52,685 bases of DNA from an uncultured Pseudomonadota bacterium (GCA_903951825.1 CAJBDJ010000029.1:1-52685); one strand, 5' to 3'; counted from the stretch's first letter, positions 32,551 through 42,545 are shown. The notes: a model not told the origin generated them from the sequence alone. Made by a program: numbers and translations.

Positions 32551-35100
32551 ATGACCATCAATCGACGTGACTTTTTGAAATCCCAGGCGCTTGCTGCCGC
32601 CGCGGCAACCGCCGGAATTCCGCTGGTCGCCGCTGCCGCCAAGCCGGTGAGCACGCTGGCCGGGGCGACCGAGATTCGCTGGGACAAGGCGGCCTGCCGT
32701 TTTTGCGGTACGGGCTGCTCGGTGCTGGTCGGTGTTCAGCAGGGGCGCATCGTTGCTACCCAGGGCGATCCGGATGCCCCGGTTAATCGCGGTCTGAACT
32801 GTATCAAGGGCTATTTTCTGTCGAAAATCATGTACGGTGAAGACCGGCTGACGCAGCCGCTGTTGCGCATGAAGGGCGGCAAATACGACAAGAATGGCGA
32901 TTTTCAGCCGGTTTCCTGGAAGCAGGCGTTCGACATCATGGAAGAAAAGTGGAAGGCGGCGATCAAGGCCGAAGGCGCCAATTCGACTGCCATGTTCGGC
33001 TCCGGCCAGTGGACGATCTGGGAGGGTTACGCCGCCGCCAAGCTGATGAAGGCCGGCTTGCGCACCAACAACCTCGATCCTAATGCCCGGCATTGCATGG
33101 CCTCGGCGGTCACCGGCTTCATGCGTACCTTCGGCATTGACGAGCCGATGGGTTGCTACGACGACATTGAGAATGCCGATGCCTTTGTTCTCTGGGGCTC
33201 GAACATGGCCGAAATGCACCCGATTCTCTGGTCGCGTATTACCGATCGTCGCCTGACCCACGCCAGCGCCGAGGTGCACGTGCTCTCCACCTTCGAGCAT
33301 CGCAGCTTCGAGCTTGCCGATAACGGGATGATTTTCGTGCCGCAGACCGATCTGGCGATTCTCAATTACATCTGCAATCACATCATTCAGAGCAACAAGG
33401 TCAATACCGAATTCGTCAAGAAACACGTCAATTTCAAGATGGGCGAGACTGACATTGGCTACGGCCTGCGACCGGCGCATGTCCTAGAGAAGGATGCCCG
33501 TTTCAACGGCTACCCCGGCGCCGACGGCAAACCGAAGAACAATCCGAACGACGCCCATCCGATCACTTTCGACGAATTCAAGAAATTTGTTGCCGACTAC
33601 ACCCTGGAAAAAACCGCCAAGCTCTCCGGTGTGCCGGCGGCCAAGCTGAAAAGGATGGCCGAGCTGTATGCCGATCCGAAGAAAAAGGTGGTCAGCTTCT
33701 GGACGATGGGCTTCAACCAGCACACCCGCGGCACCTGGGTGAACAACATGATCTACAACGTGCATTTGCTGGTCGGCAAGATCTCCGAGCCGGGCAATGG
33801 CCCCTTCTCGCTGACCGGCCAGCCGTCGGCCTGCGGGACGGCGCGCGAAGTCGGTACTTTTGCGCATCGCCTGCCGGCCGACATGGTGGTGACCAATCCC
33901 GAGCATCGCAAACATACCGAAGAAATCTGGCAACTGCCGGAAGGGACGATTCCCGACAAGGTCGGCTTGCACGCCGTCGCCCAGAGCCGCGCGCTCAAGG
34001 ACGGCAAACTCAAGTGCTACTGGACGTCGACGACCAACAACATGCAGGCCGGCCCCAACATCAATCAGGAAATTTACCCCGGTTGGCGCAATTCGGCGGC
34101 CTTTGTCGTGGTCTCCGATTGTTACCCGACGGTGTCGGCGATGGCCGCCGATCTCGTCTTGCCCTCGGCAATGTGGACCGAAAAGGAAGGCGCCTACGGC
34201 AATGCCGAGCGGCGCACGCAGTTCTGGCGGCAACAGGTCAAGGCGCCGGGCGAGGCGAAGTCGGATTTGTGGCAATACATCGAGTTCTCGAAGCGCTTCA
34301 AGGTCGAGGATGTCTGGCCGCCCGAGCTGATCGCCAAGAAGCCTGAATACAAGGGCAAGACCTTGTTCGAGGTGCTTTACAAAAATGGCGCGGTGAATAA
34401 ATTCCCGCTCGCCGATCTCGAAAAAACCAACGGCCATGCGATCAAGGGCTACAGCAACGACGAATCGAAGGAGCTGGGTTTCTACCTGCAAAAAGGCTTG
34501 TTTGAGGAATACGCCATTTTCGGTCGCGGCCATGGTCATGATCTCGCCGATTTCGATGCTTACCACAAGGCGCGCGGCCTGCGCTGGCCGGTGGTTGATG
34601 GCAAGGAAACTCTCTGGCGTTTTCGCGAGGGCTACGACGTTTATGTGCCGAAAGGCGAGGGCGTGCGCTTCTACGGCCACAAGGACGGCAAGGCGGTGAT
34701 TTTTGCCCTGCCGTATCAGGATCCGGCAGAAAAGCCGGATGGCGAATTCGACATGTGGCTATGCACCGGTCGCGTTCTTGAGCACTGGCATACCGGCTCG
34801 ATGACGCGGCGCGTGCCGGAATTGCATCGTTCGGTGCCGGAGGCGGTTGTTTTCATGCATCCCGACGATGCCAGCAAACGCGGCCTGCAACGCGGAATGA
34901 AGGTGAAAGTGACTTCGCGGCGCGGCGAAATCGAGTTGCGCGTCGATACGAAGGGGCGCAACAAGCCGCCGGTGGGTCTTGTGTTCATCCCGTTCTTCGA
35001 CGAAGGCAAGCTGGTGAACAAACTGACGCTTGACGCGACTTGCCCGATCTCGAAAGAGACCGATTACAAAAAATGTGCCGTCAAAATCACCCGTGCCTGA
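32551..35100 (+). CDS. napA: periplasmic nitrate reductase catalytic subunit NapA
   Basis: 849 residues. NapA reduces nitrate to nitrite in the periplasm at a Mo-bisMGD centre. A Tat signal opens the protein ([13 protein letters not shown]). The [4Fe-4S] ligands are C49, C52, C56 and C84 in CRFCGTGC and GLNCIKG, with the conserved lysine K86 beside them. The Mo-ligand cysteine is C182 in [10 protein letters not shown]. Later segments ([18 protein letters not shown]) also match. A strong GAGGAGG lies seven bases before the ATG. A TTG six bases upstream is not preferred. Confidence 0.98.
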   Translation: MTINRRDFLKSQALAAAAATAGIPLVAAAAKPVSTLAGATEIRWDKAACRFCGTGCSVLVGVQQGRIVATQGDPDAPVNRGLNCIKGYFLSKIMYGEDRLTQPLLRMKGGKYDKNGDFQPVSWKQAFDIMEEKWKAAIKAEGANSTAMFGSGQWTIWEGYAAAKLMKAGLRTNNLDPNARHCMASAVTGFMRTFGIDEPMGCYDDIENADAFVLWGSNMAEMHPILWSRITDRRLTHASAEVHVLSTFEHRSFELADNGMIFVPQTDLAILNYICNHIIQSNKVNTEFVKKHVNFKMGETDIGYGLRPAHVLEKDARFNGYPGADGKPKNNPNDAHPITFDEFKKFVADYTLEKTAKLSGVPAAKLKRMAELYADPKKKVVSFWTMGFNQHTRGTWVNNMIYNVHLLVGKISEPGNGPFSLTGQPSACGTAREVGTFAHRLPADMVVTNPEHRKHTEEIWQLPEGTIPDKVGLHAVAQSRALKDGKLKCYWTSTTNNMQAGPNINQEIYPGWRNSAAFVVVSDCYPTVSAMAADLVLPSAMWTEKEGAYGNAERRTQFWRQQVKAPGEAKSDLWQYIEFSKRFKVEDVWPPELIAKKPEYKGKTLFEVLYKNGAVNKFPLADLEKTNGHAIKGYSNDESKELGFYLQKGLFEEYAIFGRGHGHDLADFDAYHKARGLRWPVVDGKETLWRFREGYDVYVPKGEGVRFYGHKDGKAVIFALPYQDPAEKPDGEFDMWLCTGRVLEHWHTGSMTRRVPELHRSVPEAVVFMHPDDASKRGLQRGMKVKVTSRRGEIELRVDTKGRNKPPVGLVFIPFFDEGKLVNKLTLDATCPISKETDYKKCAVKITRA

Positions 35101-35136
35101 AAGCGGTTTCGTGCCTTCAGCGATTGAAGTCCTGAC

Positions 35137-35994
35137 GTGATCAGCAACCCCCGCCCCGAGTCGGCAAAAAAAGCCGCCGTGTCGCCCGCGCCGGGGCGGC
35201 GCAAGTTTCTTAACGGAATCGCTGCCGCTGCCGGCACTGGCTGCCTGCTCAATCTGGCAGCTTTGATGCTGGCGCGTCCGGCGGCGGCGAATCCGCCGCA
35301 AGCCTTGCGCCCGCCGGGTGCGCTCGACGAGCCGGGGTTTCTGGCGGCCTGTCTGCGCTGCGGTTTGTGCGTGCGCGGTTGCCCTTACAACACCTTGAAA
35401 CTGGCACCATTCGGCGGCGCCGCAGTGGCCGGAACCCCCGTTTTCACGGCGCGCGATGTGCCTTGTGAAATGTGCGAGGACATCCCCTGCGTCAAGGCCT
35501 GTCCGAGCGGAGCCTTGAAGCACGAGTTGAAAGATATCGGCGAAGCGCGGATGGGGCTGGCGGTTTTGTCTGATCACGAAACCTGTCTCAATTTTCTCGG
35601 TTTGCGCTGCGATGTTTGTTACCGGGTTTGCCCGGTGATCGACAAGGCAATGACTTTGGAGAGCATGCACAACCCGCGTTCGGATCGCCATGCGATGTTG
35701 TTGCCGACAGTGCATTCGGCGTATTGCACCGGCTGTGGCAAGTGCGAAAAATCCTGCGTTCTGCCGGTTGCGGCAATCAAGGTGATGCCGATCAAACTGG
35801 TTCAGGGACAATTGCCGGCTCACTACCGCAAGGGCTGGGAAGAAAAGGAAAAGCACGGCAGTTCGCTGATTGGCGATCAGGTGCAAATGCCGGTGCGCGG
35901 CATGGAAGACAAGGCGTTTGGTGACAGCCGTCTGAATGATACGGGCAAGGTCGGCTCGGCACCGGGTGGCCTCAATTCAGGGTGGAAGCCATGA
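35137..35994 (+). CDS. napG: ferredoxin-type protein NapG (quinol dehydrogenase)
   Basis: 285 residues, periplasmic. A Tat-type signal (GRRKFLNGIAAAAG) precedes four cysteine clusters: CLRCGLCVRGCP, CEMCEDIPCVKACP, CDVCYRVCP with a preceding CLNFLGLRC, and CTGCGKCEKSC, giving four [4Fe-4S] clusters. With membrane NapH it forms a quinol dehydrogenase feeding NapC or NapB-NapA. A GTG start at 35137 is used, 36 bp after napA; its end overlaps napH by four bases. Confidence 0.93.
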   Translation: MISNPRPESAKKAAVSPAPGRRKFLNGIAAAAGTGCLLNLAALMLARPAAANPPQALRPPGALDEPGFLAACLRCGLCVRGCPYNTLKLAPFGGAAVAGTPVFTARDVPCEMCEDIPCVKACPSGALKHELKDIGEARMGLAVLSDHETCLNFLGLRCDVCYRVCPVIDKAMTLESMHNPRSDRHAMLLPTVHSAYCTGCGKCEKSCVLPVAAIKVMPIKLVQGQLPAHYRKGWEEKEKHGSSLIGDQVQMPVRGMEDKAFGDSRLNDTGKVGSAPGGLNSGWKP

Positions 35995-36842
35995 AACTGG
36001 CGCAGGAAGCCATCGACAAAAAAGGCTGGCTGGGCGCCCACCGCTGGTTGATTTTGCGCCGAATTTCGCAGTTGACCGTACTTGTCCTGTTTCTTTCGGG
36101 GCCATGGTTTGGTCTCTGGCTGGCTAAGGGCAACCTGGCTTCTTCAGTCTTTCTTGATGTTCTGCCGCTGACTGATCCCTACGTCTTTTTGCAGACTCTG
36201 GCGGCCGGATTTCTGCCGGCCAGCTCGGCCTTGATCGGCGCCGGTATGGTCGTCGCGTTTTATTTCCTGATTGGTGGCCGCGTTTATTGCGCCTGGGTTT
36301 GTCCGGTCAATGTGATTACCGACCTCGCCGCCTGGGCTCGCCGGCGACTCGGCATCAAGGGCGGGCGCGTACCGGATGCCCATTCGCGCTACTGGATACT
36401 CGGCGGTTCGCTGCTCGTGGCTGCCTGGAGCGGATCGCTGGTGTGGGAATGGGTCAATCCGGTGACGATCATCCAGCGCAGTCTGATTTTTGGTTTGGGC
36501 GGCAGCCTGACCGTCGTTCTGGCGATTTTTGCTTACGATTTTCTCGTCGCCAGCCGCGGCTGGTGCGGCCACCTCTGCCCGCAGGGTGCCTTATACGGGC
36601 TGCTCGGCGATGTCGCGTTGTGGCGGGTGTCGGCCGCCCGGCGCGCGCAGTGCAATGACTGCATGGATTGTTTTACGGTCTGCCCCGAACCGCAGGTGAT
36701 CCGTCCGGCGCTGAAAAAAGCCGGTCAAGAAAGCCCGCTGATTCTTGACCGGAATTGCACTGCTTGCGGTCGTTGTATCGATGTCTGCGGCAAGCAGGTT
36801 TTTACTTTTACTCATCGGTTTGACCAAAGGAGCGATTCATGA
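35991..36842 (+). CDS. napH: ferredoxin-type membrane protein NapH
   Basis: 283 residues with about four transmembrane helices. Two CxxxCP motifs (CAWVCPVN and CGHLCPQG) lie near the membrane, and two C-terminal [4Fe-4S] sites (CNDCMDCFTVCPEP and CTACGRCIDVCGK) follow. NapH takes electrons from ubiquinol or menaquinol and passes them to NapG. The ATG at 35991 overlaps the napG stop (ATGA) and is preceded by GGGTGGAAG. Its stop overlaps the napB start by four bases. Confidence 0.94.
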   Translation: MKLAQEAIDKKGWLGAHRWLILRRISQLTVLVLFLSGPWFGLWLAKGNLASSVFLDVLPLTDPYVFLQTLAAGFLPASSALIGAGMVVAFYFLIGGRVYCAWVCPVNVITDLAAWARRRLGIKGGRVPDAHSRYWILGGSLLVAAWSGSLVWEWVNPVTIIQRSLIFGLGGSLTVVLAIFAYDFLVASRGWCGHLCPQGALYGLLGDVALWRVSAARRAQCNDCMDCFTVCPEPQVIRPALKKAGQESPLILDRNCTACGRCIDVCGKQVFTFTHRFDQRSDS

Positions 36843-37300
36843 AACCCCGGAGCCACCTGTTTTATGGTGCCATGTGCGCATTGTTGATGGCCTTGTCACT
36901 CGCGGTTATCCCTGTTCAGGCGGCCGACGCCGGACTCAGGAGCTTGCGCGGCGCGGCGATTCAGGACGCCGACACGGAGTCTGCCGACCCCTTCAAGGGA
37001 AGCCGCGACAGCGCGCCGATCGAGCGTAACTATCTGCAGCAACCACCGTTGATTCCGCATAAGGTGGATGGCTACACCCTGACGCGGAATTTCAACAAGT
37101 GCATGGATTGCCATGCCTGGAACCGCTACAAGGAGACCGGCGCGACGAAAGTTTCGTTGACGCATTTCAAGACGCGCGACGGGCAGGAGTTGTCGAATAT
37201 CTCACCGCGCCGCTATTTCTGTATGCAGTGTCACGTTCCCCAAGCCGACGCCAAGCCCTTGGTTGCCAACAATTTCAAAGCCGCCGACGGCATCCGCTAG
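36839..37300 (+). CDS. napB: periplasmic diheme cytochrome NapB
   Basis: 153 residues. A signal peptide ends near PVQAADA. Two CxxCH heme motifs, CMDCH and CMQCH, mark the small diheme subunit that delivers electrons to NapA. The segments NYLQQPPLIPH and FNKCMDCHAWNRY are family typical. It overlaps the napH stop by four bases. Confidence 0.96.
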   Translation: MKPRSHLFYGAMCALLMALSLAVIPVQAADAGLRSLRGAAIQDADTESADPFKGSRDSAPIERNYLQQPPLIPHKVDGYTLTRNFNKCMDCHAWNRYKETGATKVSLTHFKTRDGQELSNISPRRYFCMQCHVPQADAKPLVANNFKAADGIR

Positions 37301-37324
37301 AACGCGGTCATCACGGAGAAAATT

Positions 37325-37987
37325 ATGGCGCAAGAAGATAAAAAAGCAGTTTCGCTGGCCGACCGCGTGCGCGGCTGGAGGACAAGGCTGGGTTTGTTCG
37401 GCGTCGCTGCCTTGTTCGTTGCCGGCGTTCTTTTTTGGGGTGGCTTCAATACCGCCATGGAATGGACGAACCGCGAGGCTTTCTGTATCTCATGTCATGA
37501 AATGCAGGAGAACGTCTATCTCGAATATCGCAATACGGTGCATTACTCGAACCGCTCCGGGGTGCGGGCTACCTGCCCGGACTGCCATGTACCGAAGGAG
37601 TGGGGGCCGAAAATGTGGCGCAAATTGCAGGCTTCCAACGAAGTGCTGCATAAAGTCCTTGGAAGTATCGACACCCCGGAAAAGTTCAACGCCAAACGCC
37701 TCGAACTGGCCAAGCATGAGTGGGATCGGATGAAGGCGACGGACTCCCGCGAATGTCGTAATTGTCACAATTTCGAATATTTCGACTATGGCGTCCAGGG
37801 ACGCCGTTCGACCAATGCGCACCAGGTCGGCTTGAACGGAGGCCAGACCTGTATTGATTGCCACAAGGGAATTGCCCACCAGTTGCCAGAAGTCAATCAG
37901 TCGATCGGTTCGGTCAACGACGCCGGCGCGACGCCGAAGGAATTTCATCCGCCAACACCGCCCAAGCCGGCGGCGGCAGAGCGATAG
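37325..37987 (+). CDS. napC: tetraheme cytochrome NapC
   Basis: 220 residues of the NapC/NirT family. One N-terminal helix ([20 protein letters not shown]) anchors it in the membrane. Four heme motifs follow: CISCH, CPDCH, CRNCH and CIDCH. It oxidises quinol and passes electrons to NapB. It lies 24 bp after napB, and nnrS follows 31 bp on, so both appear co-transcribed. Confidence 0.96.
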   Translation: MAQEDKKAVSLADRVRGWRTRLGLFGVAALFVAGVLFWGGFNTAMEWTNREAFCISCHEMQENVYLEYRNTVHYSNRSGVRATCPDCHVPKEWGPKMWRKLQASNEVLHKVLGSIDTPEKFNAKRLELAKHEWDRMKATDSRECRNCHNFEYFDYGVQGRRSTNAHQVGLNGGQTCIDCHKGIAHQLPEVNQSIGSVNDAGATPKEFHPPTPPKPAAAER

Positions 37988-38018
37988 CGGCAGCGCCCGT
38001 GGCGGCGACGGTAAGGTC

Positions 38019-39233
38019 ATGCTGATCATCGAAACAAAATTCACCGGGCGCCAGGCAATTCTGGAGAGCGGGTTCCGCCTGTTTTTTCTCCTCGCGGCGA
38101 GTGCGGCGGCGCTCCTCATGGGGCTCTGGTTCGGGCTCTTCAATTTCTCGCCGGCAGCCCTGCAGCCCGGCTATTCGCCGCTTTACTGGCATGCCCACGA
38201 GATGCTTTTCGGCTTTGCGCTGGCTCCCATTGCCGGCTTTCTGCTAACGGCGGTGCGCAACTGGACGGGGCGTACGACGCTGGTTGGCAAACCGCTTTTA
38301 CTGCTCGCCTTGCCCTGGCTGCTGGCTCGCCTGGCTGCTTTTTCTGGCGAGTTTTCGCCATGGATTGCGGCAGTGTTTGAATGTCTGTTTTTGGCCGGAT
38401 TGGCTCTGGTGATCGGCAAACCCATCCTGCTGACGAAGCAATGGGCGCAGCTTGGCATCGTTTCCAAGGTCATCCTCCTGCTGCCGGCTTCCTTGGCGTT
38501 TCATCTTGGCGTGGCGGGATATTGGGCACCAGGGACGCTGATTGGTCTCAACGCTGCGCTTTATATCATCCTTGCCTTGGTCGTCACCCTGGTGCGCCGC
38601 GTCATGCCCCTGTTTATCGAGCGTGGATTGAACAATGGCTTCGTGCCGCGCAATTCCGCCCTCACCGACCGTTGGGGCTTGGTTGTCTTTCTTCTCTTTG
38701 CCTTGGTCGATACCGCTTTTCAGGTTGTCCCCGACATGGCTGCGCTGGCTCCTTTGAGCGCCATGCTGGCGGCGGTTTTGTGCTTGTTGCACGGCGCCCG
38801 GCTGAGCGCCTGGTATCACCGCCAAATCTGGGGCAAACCACTGGTTTGGGTGTTGTTTCTCGCTTATGCCTGGGTGGTACTGGGGTTTTTGCTCAAGGCC
38901 TTGCAGGGATTGGGCGTCGCCAGTCATAGCCTGGCGATCCATGCCTTTGCGGCTGGCGGTATCGGCCTCGCAACCTTGGGCATGATGGCGCGCATCAGCC
39001 TCGGACACACCGATCGCAATGTCAATCAGCCACCGAGAGCGGTCACCGCAATTTTTTTGCTGGTTTTCCTGGCCGCCGTCTGCCGGGTTGGCGGGCCCTT
39101 GCTGCTGCCCGCTGTTTACCTGTTCTGGATCATCGCAGCACAGATCAGCTGGAGTGCCGGCTTCTTGCTGTTTGTCCATGTTTATTACCCCATCCTGACC
39201 GGCGTCCGCACGGATGCGCTCGCATCGCCTTGA
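38019..39233 (+). CDS. nnrS: NnrS family membrane protein
   Basis: 404 residues with about 12 transmembrane helices. The NnrS hallmarks are WHAHEMLFGFALAPIAGFLL near residue 60 and later VRRVMPLFIERG and GHTDRNV. NnrS is a heme- and copper-containing membrane protein linked to nitric-oxide stress in Vibrio and denitrifiers. As the last gene of the nap operon it fits nitrite and NO release during nitrate respiration. The ATG at 38019 follows AAGG closely; earlier frames run into napC and are rejected. Confidence 0.92.
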   Translation: MLIIETKFTGRQAILESGFRLFFLLAASAAALLMGLWFGLFNFSPAALQPGYSPLYWHAHEMLFGFALAPIAGFLLTAVRNWTGRTTLVGKPLLLLALPWLLARLAAFSGEFSPWIAAVFECLFLAGLALVIGKPILLTKQWAQLGIVSKVILLLPASLAFHLGVAGYWAPGTLIGLNAALYIILALVVTLVRRVMPLFIERGLNNGFVPRNSALTDRWGLVVFLLFALVDTAFQVVPDMAALAPLSAMLAAVLCLLHGARLSAWYHRQIWGKPLVWVLFLAYAWVVLGFLLKALQGLGVASHSLAIHAFAAGGIGLATLGMMARISLGHTDRNVNQPPRAVTAIFLLVFLAAVCRVGGPLLLPAVYLFWIIAAQISWSAGFLLFVHVYYPILTGVRTDALASP

Positions 39234-39447
39234 TGACGGCGCTACACATGAGGTCGATATCTCGTTGAATTAAAATTTAAAATTAAAACGTAGAAGCTTC
39301 TTGAGACACAAAAAGTGTCGATGCTCGAAGCGGGCGGGGATTTTGCCGATGCTGTCATTGCCTGCGAGGGCAACTGGTTTGGCGCTGAAACCTTCGTTTT
39401 CTTCGGCAAAAGGCGGTGTCGCCCGAGAGGTAAGTTAAGTCAGCAAA
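39234..39447. other. intergenic stretch between nnrS and the dctM terminator
   Basis: An AT-rich stretch (39268-39295) follows the nnrS stop. No gene or clear regulatory site was recognised. A short plus-strand frame at 39315-39551 was not called. Confidence 0.5.
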
Positions 39448-39473
39448 GTCCCCGCCCGGAAACCGGCGGGGAC
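39448..39473. terminator. terminator between nnrS and dctM
   Basis: GTCCCCGCC and GGCGGGGAC form a perfect 9-bp stem around eight bases. On the plus strand AATTTTTT follows; on the minus strand TTTGC follows, 22 bp after the dctM stop. It could serve both convergent units. Confidence 0.8.
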
Positions 39474-39495
39474 AATTTTTTGCAGGGATTGAAAT

Positions 39496-40779
39496 TTAGA
39501 GCATTCCCATCGTCCGTGGCAGCCAGAGCGACAGATCGGGCCAGTAGGTGACGACCAGGAGGAAGCTGAGCATCGAGAGCAGCCACGGCCAAACGGCAAC
39601 GGTCAACTCGGTAATGCCCATTTTGGTGATGCCCGACGCAACATAGAGATTCAGGCCGACCGGCGGGTGACACATGCCAACCTCCATATTGACCACCATC
39701 AGGATGCCGAAATGCACCGGATGAATACCGAGCGCCATGGCTACCGGGAAGAGAATCGGCGCAAAGATGAGGACGATCGACGAGGGCTCCATGAAGTTTC
39801 CGGCGAGCAGCAAAATCACATTGACTGCGAGCAGGAAGGTGATGACGCCCAGCCCGTTGCCCAGCATCCAGTCAGCCAGTGCTTGCGGGATGTTCTCGTT
39901 GGTCATGATGAAGGAGAACAGCACGGCGTTGGTGATGATGTAGAGCAGCATCGCCGACATGTTGGCCGAGTTGAGCAAGACGCGCGGCACATCCTTGATG
40001 CTCATGTCTTTATAGACAAATACCGCGACGATAAAGGCATAAACCGCCGACATCGCCGCTGCCTCGGTTGGCGTAAAGATGCCGGTGTAGATGCCGCCCA
40101 TGACGACAACGATCAGCAACAAACCCCAGGCCGAAGCACTAAAGGCTTTCCAGCGTTCGCCCCAACTTGCCTTGGGCTGACGCGGGTAATCGAATTTTTT
40201 GGCCCGATACCAGGTTACGCCGCCCAAGACACATGCCAGTGCCAGTCCGGGAATCACGCCGGCCATGAACAGGGCGCCGACCGAGGTATTGGTGGCGACC
40301 GAGTACATGACCATGACAATCGACGGCGGGATCAGGATGCCGAGCGCACCGGACGTCGTAATGACACCGGCGCCAAATTTGTTCGGAAACCCCGCTTTGA
40401 CCATCGCCGGCAGAAGGATGGAGCCGATGGCGACAACGGTTGCCGGGCTTGAGCCCGAGACTGCGGCAAACAGGGCGCAGGCCATCACGCCGGCCAGACC
40501 AAGGCCGCCGTACCAGTGCCCGACCATTGATGTCGCAAAATTGATCATCCGCTTGGCCACCCCGCCGTGCGTCAAAAAATTGCCGGCGAGAATAAAGAAG
40601 GGGATCGCCATGATCTCGAATTTTTCAATGCCGGTGAATAATTTGAGGGCAACCGATTGCAGCGGAACATCGGTCATCGTAAACAAGAAGGTGAGCACCG
40701 TCAGGCCGAGCGAAATCGAGATCGGCATCCCGGTTAGCATGAGTACTGCCAGGAGACCGAAAATCACTAGCGCGTTCAT
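39496..40779 (-). CDS. dctM: TRAP transporter large permease DctM
   Basis: 427 residues with about 12 transmembrane helices, the large permease of TRAP systems that use an ion gradient to import organic acids. Family patterns are GMPISISLGLTV, KFGAGVITTSGALGILIPPS, YTGIFTPTEAAAMSAVYAF and MEVGMCHPPVGLNLYVASGI. Its ATG overlaps the dctQ stop by four bases. The last gene of dctPQM. Confidence 0.95.
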   Translation of the reverse strand: MNALVIFGLLAVLMLTGMPISISLGLTVLTFLFTMTDVPLQSVALKLFTGIEKFEIMAIPFFILAGNFLTHGGVAKRMINFATSMVGHWYGGLGLAGVMACALFAAVSGSSPATVVAIGSILLPAMVKAGFPNKFGAGVITTSGALGILIPPSIVMVMYSVATNTSVGALFMAGVIPGLALACVLGGVTWYRAKKFDYPRQPKASWGERWKAFSASAWGLLLIVVVMGGIYTGIFTPTEAAAMSAVYAFIVAVFVYKDMSIKDVPRVLLNSANMSAMLLYIITNAVLFSFIMTNENIPQALADWMLGNGLGVITFLLAVNVILLLAGNFMEPSSIVLIFAPILFPVAMALGIHPVHFGILMVVNMEVGMCHPPVGLNLYVASGITKMGITELTVAVWPWLLSMLSFLLVVTYWPDLSLWLPRTMGML

Positions 40780-41483
40780 TGTTTTTCGCCCCCTTGCGTA
40801 GCATCGCCATTGCCCGTCATCTTGTTTTTCAGATCGTGCATGTGCAGGTTGTCGTCCATTCCGTAGGGGTCGAAATCGACCGGCGGAACCTCGTCTTCCA
40901 GTCCGTCAACATGGCCGTGGTCGTGGTGCGGCAATTCGCCGGTTTTCAGAAAAATCCAGGTCACTTGCAGGAAGCGGAAGCTCATCAGCGATGAGCCGAG
41001 CGGAATCGCGCTGTACACAATCCAGGTCGGCCACTCAAGGTCGGGGGTCGTCGGCCCCTCGTAGTTGTCGCCGGTATCGATGCCAAAGAACTGGAAAATG
41101 GCGTAATGAGCGCCGTTTTCCCAAACGAAGTGGGCGCCCAAGGCAGCTACCACGCCGGTGAACAGGGCGCCGGACAGGAGGCCGAAAATGATTGCCTTGC
41201 GCCGATTGCCGTCGTCAAGCCGGTTGATCAGCACATCAACGCCAACGTGGATGCCGGTTCGAACCCCGTAGGCGGCGCCAAACTTGGCCATCCAGACAAA
41301 CATGATGATGCACAACTCCTGCGCCCAACCGAAATTGAGTGTCAGTAACCAATCCTGCAAACCGGGAATATCGACCCCGGCCATGTAGCGATGCATCACC
41401 GATGCAAAAATAATTACCGTCGCCGCCCCCATCAGGAAGGTCACCAGCAGTTCTTCCAGGTGATTCAATGCCTTGTTGATCAT
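40776..41483 (-). CDS. dctQ: TRAP transporter small permease DctQ with His/Asp-rich tail
   Basis: 235 residues. Four helices form the small permease (for example LEELLVTFLMGAATVIIFASV and ELCIIMFVWMAKFGAAYG). Normal DctQ proteins are about 160-180 residues; this one has an extra C-terminal tail of about 54 residues from GELPHHDHGHVDGLEDE to the end. The tail is rich in His and acidic residues (HHDHGH, HMHDL) and could bind metal, but this is only a guess. Part of the dctPQM operon; a UUCG stem-loop separates it from dctP. Confidence 0.9.
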   Translation of the reverse strand: MINKALNHLEELLVTFLMGAATVIIFASVMHRYMAGVDIPGLQDWLLTLNFGWAQELCIIMFVWMAKFGAAYGVRTGIHVGVDVLINRLDDGNRRKAIIFGLLSGALFTGVVAALGAHFVWENGAHYAIFQFFGIDTGDNYEGPTTPDLEWPTWIVYSAIPLGSSLMSFRFLQVTWIFLKTGELPHHDHGHVDGLEDEVPPVDFDPYGMDDNLHMHDLKNKMTGNGDATQGGEKQ

Positions 41484-41501
41484 GGTCTACCCCCGTTGCG
41501 A

Positions 41502-41523
41502 TTCGGGGGCCGAAGCCCCCGAA
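41502..41523 (-). promoter_or_regulatory. intercistronic stem-loop between dctP and dctQ
   Basis: On the minus-strand RNA, UUCGGGGGC-UUCG-GCCCCCGAA is a perfect 9-bp stem with a stable C(UUCG)G tetraloop. It lies 18 bp after the dctP stop, with no long U run after it. Such elements often protect the upstream mRNA or cause partial termination, so the binding protein is made in excess over the permease. Confidence 0.72.
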
Positions 41524-41540
41524 AACTAACTGCTTTTTTA

Positions 41541-42545
41541 TTACAGGCTATCCGGCTTGAAACCGATGTCTTTGTATACCGACTGGATCACTTCCTTGCC
41601 AACGCGGCTCTCCATTTTCTGATGCACCGGCACCATGGCTTTCTTGAAGGCCAGGCGCTCTTCTTTGGTCGGCACATAGACGGCGGTCTTGCCGCTCTTC
41701 TTCACGGCTTCGAGCGAACTGTCGTTTTCGACCTTGGCGATCTGGTTGGCGTAACGGGTAGCTTGCTCCATGGCATCTTCCAGCTGGCCGCGGATATCAG
41801 CTGGCAGACCATCCCAGAATTTCTTGTTGACGATGACGGCGTAGCCAAGATAACCATGCTCGGTCAAGGTCAGATGCTTTTGCACCTCGTGCATTTTCTG
41901 GGTGTACAGATTGGAAATCGGGTTCTCGGTGCCGTCGACCACGCCGGTCTGCAACGCCTGATAAACCTCGGAGAATGCCATGACCTGCGGCAGACCGCCG
42001 ACCGCACGAATCTGCTCCTCAAGCACCTTGGAGGACTGAATACGCAGTTTTTTGCCCTTCAAGTCAGCTGGCGTCTTGATTGGGGAATTCAGGGAAAAGG
42101 ACTTGAAGCCGTTGTCCCAGTAGGCGAGGCCACGAATCCCCTTGGGTTCGAGCTTGGCCATCAGTTGTTTGCCAACGGCGCCGTTGGTCACTTTGCGCAG
42201 GTCGTCGTAGCTGCTGAAAATGAACGGCAGATCGAAAACCTCAAACTCCTTGACGCCCAGCGGCCCGAACTTGGCCAGCGACGGTGCCAGCATCTGGACA
42301 GCGCCTAATTGCAGGGCTTCCATTTCTTCCTTGTCCTTGTACAAGGTCGAGTTGGCGTAAACCTCGACTTTGACCTTGCCCTTGGTCAACTCGCCGGCCT
42401 TCTTGGCAAACATTTCGGCCGCCTTGCCCTTCGGGGTATCGTTGGCAACAACATGGCTGAACTTGATAATGATCGGCTGTTGCGCATAAACCGCAAAAGA
42501 CAGGGCGCCAGCAAACAAGCCCACCAGCAGCTTGGAAACTTTCAT
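41541..42545 (-). CDS. dctP: TRAP transporter substrate-binding protein DctP
   Basis: 334 residues. A signal peptide (MKVSKLLVGLFAGALSFAVYA) leads a DctP-type binding domain: IKFSHVVANDTPKGKAAEMF, VEVYANSTLYKDKEEMEALQ, GKKLRIQSSKVLEEQIRAVG and FSEVYQALQTGVVDGTENPI, which holds the conserved acid-binding Arg region nearby. The family binds C4-dicarboxylates such as succinate, malate and fumarate; the exact ligand is not fixed by sequence. GGAGG lies nine bases before the ATG. It is divergent from its sensor kinase. Confidence 0.95.
   Translation of the reverse strand: MKVSKLLVGLFAGALSFAVYAQQPIIIKFSHVVANDTPKGKAAEMFAKKAGELTKGKVKVEVYANSTLYKDKEEMEALQLGAVQMLAPSLAKFGPLGVKEFEVFDLPFIFSSYDDLRKVTNGAVGKQLMAKLEPKGIRGLAYWDNGFKSFSLNSPIKTPADLKGKKLRIQSSKVLEEQIRAVGGLPQVMAFSEVYQALQTGVVDGTENPISNLYTQKMHEVQKHLTLTEHGYLGYAVIVNKKFWDGLPADIRGQLEDAMEQATRYANQIAKVENDSSLEAVKKSGKTAVYVPTKEERLAFKKAMVPVHQKMESRVGKEVIQSVYKDIGFKPDSL

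Noticed and set aside
33484..34680. Minus-strand open frame (398 codons) opposite napA
   Set aside because: Antisense to napA, no recognisable domain, no ribosome binding site.
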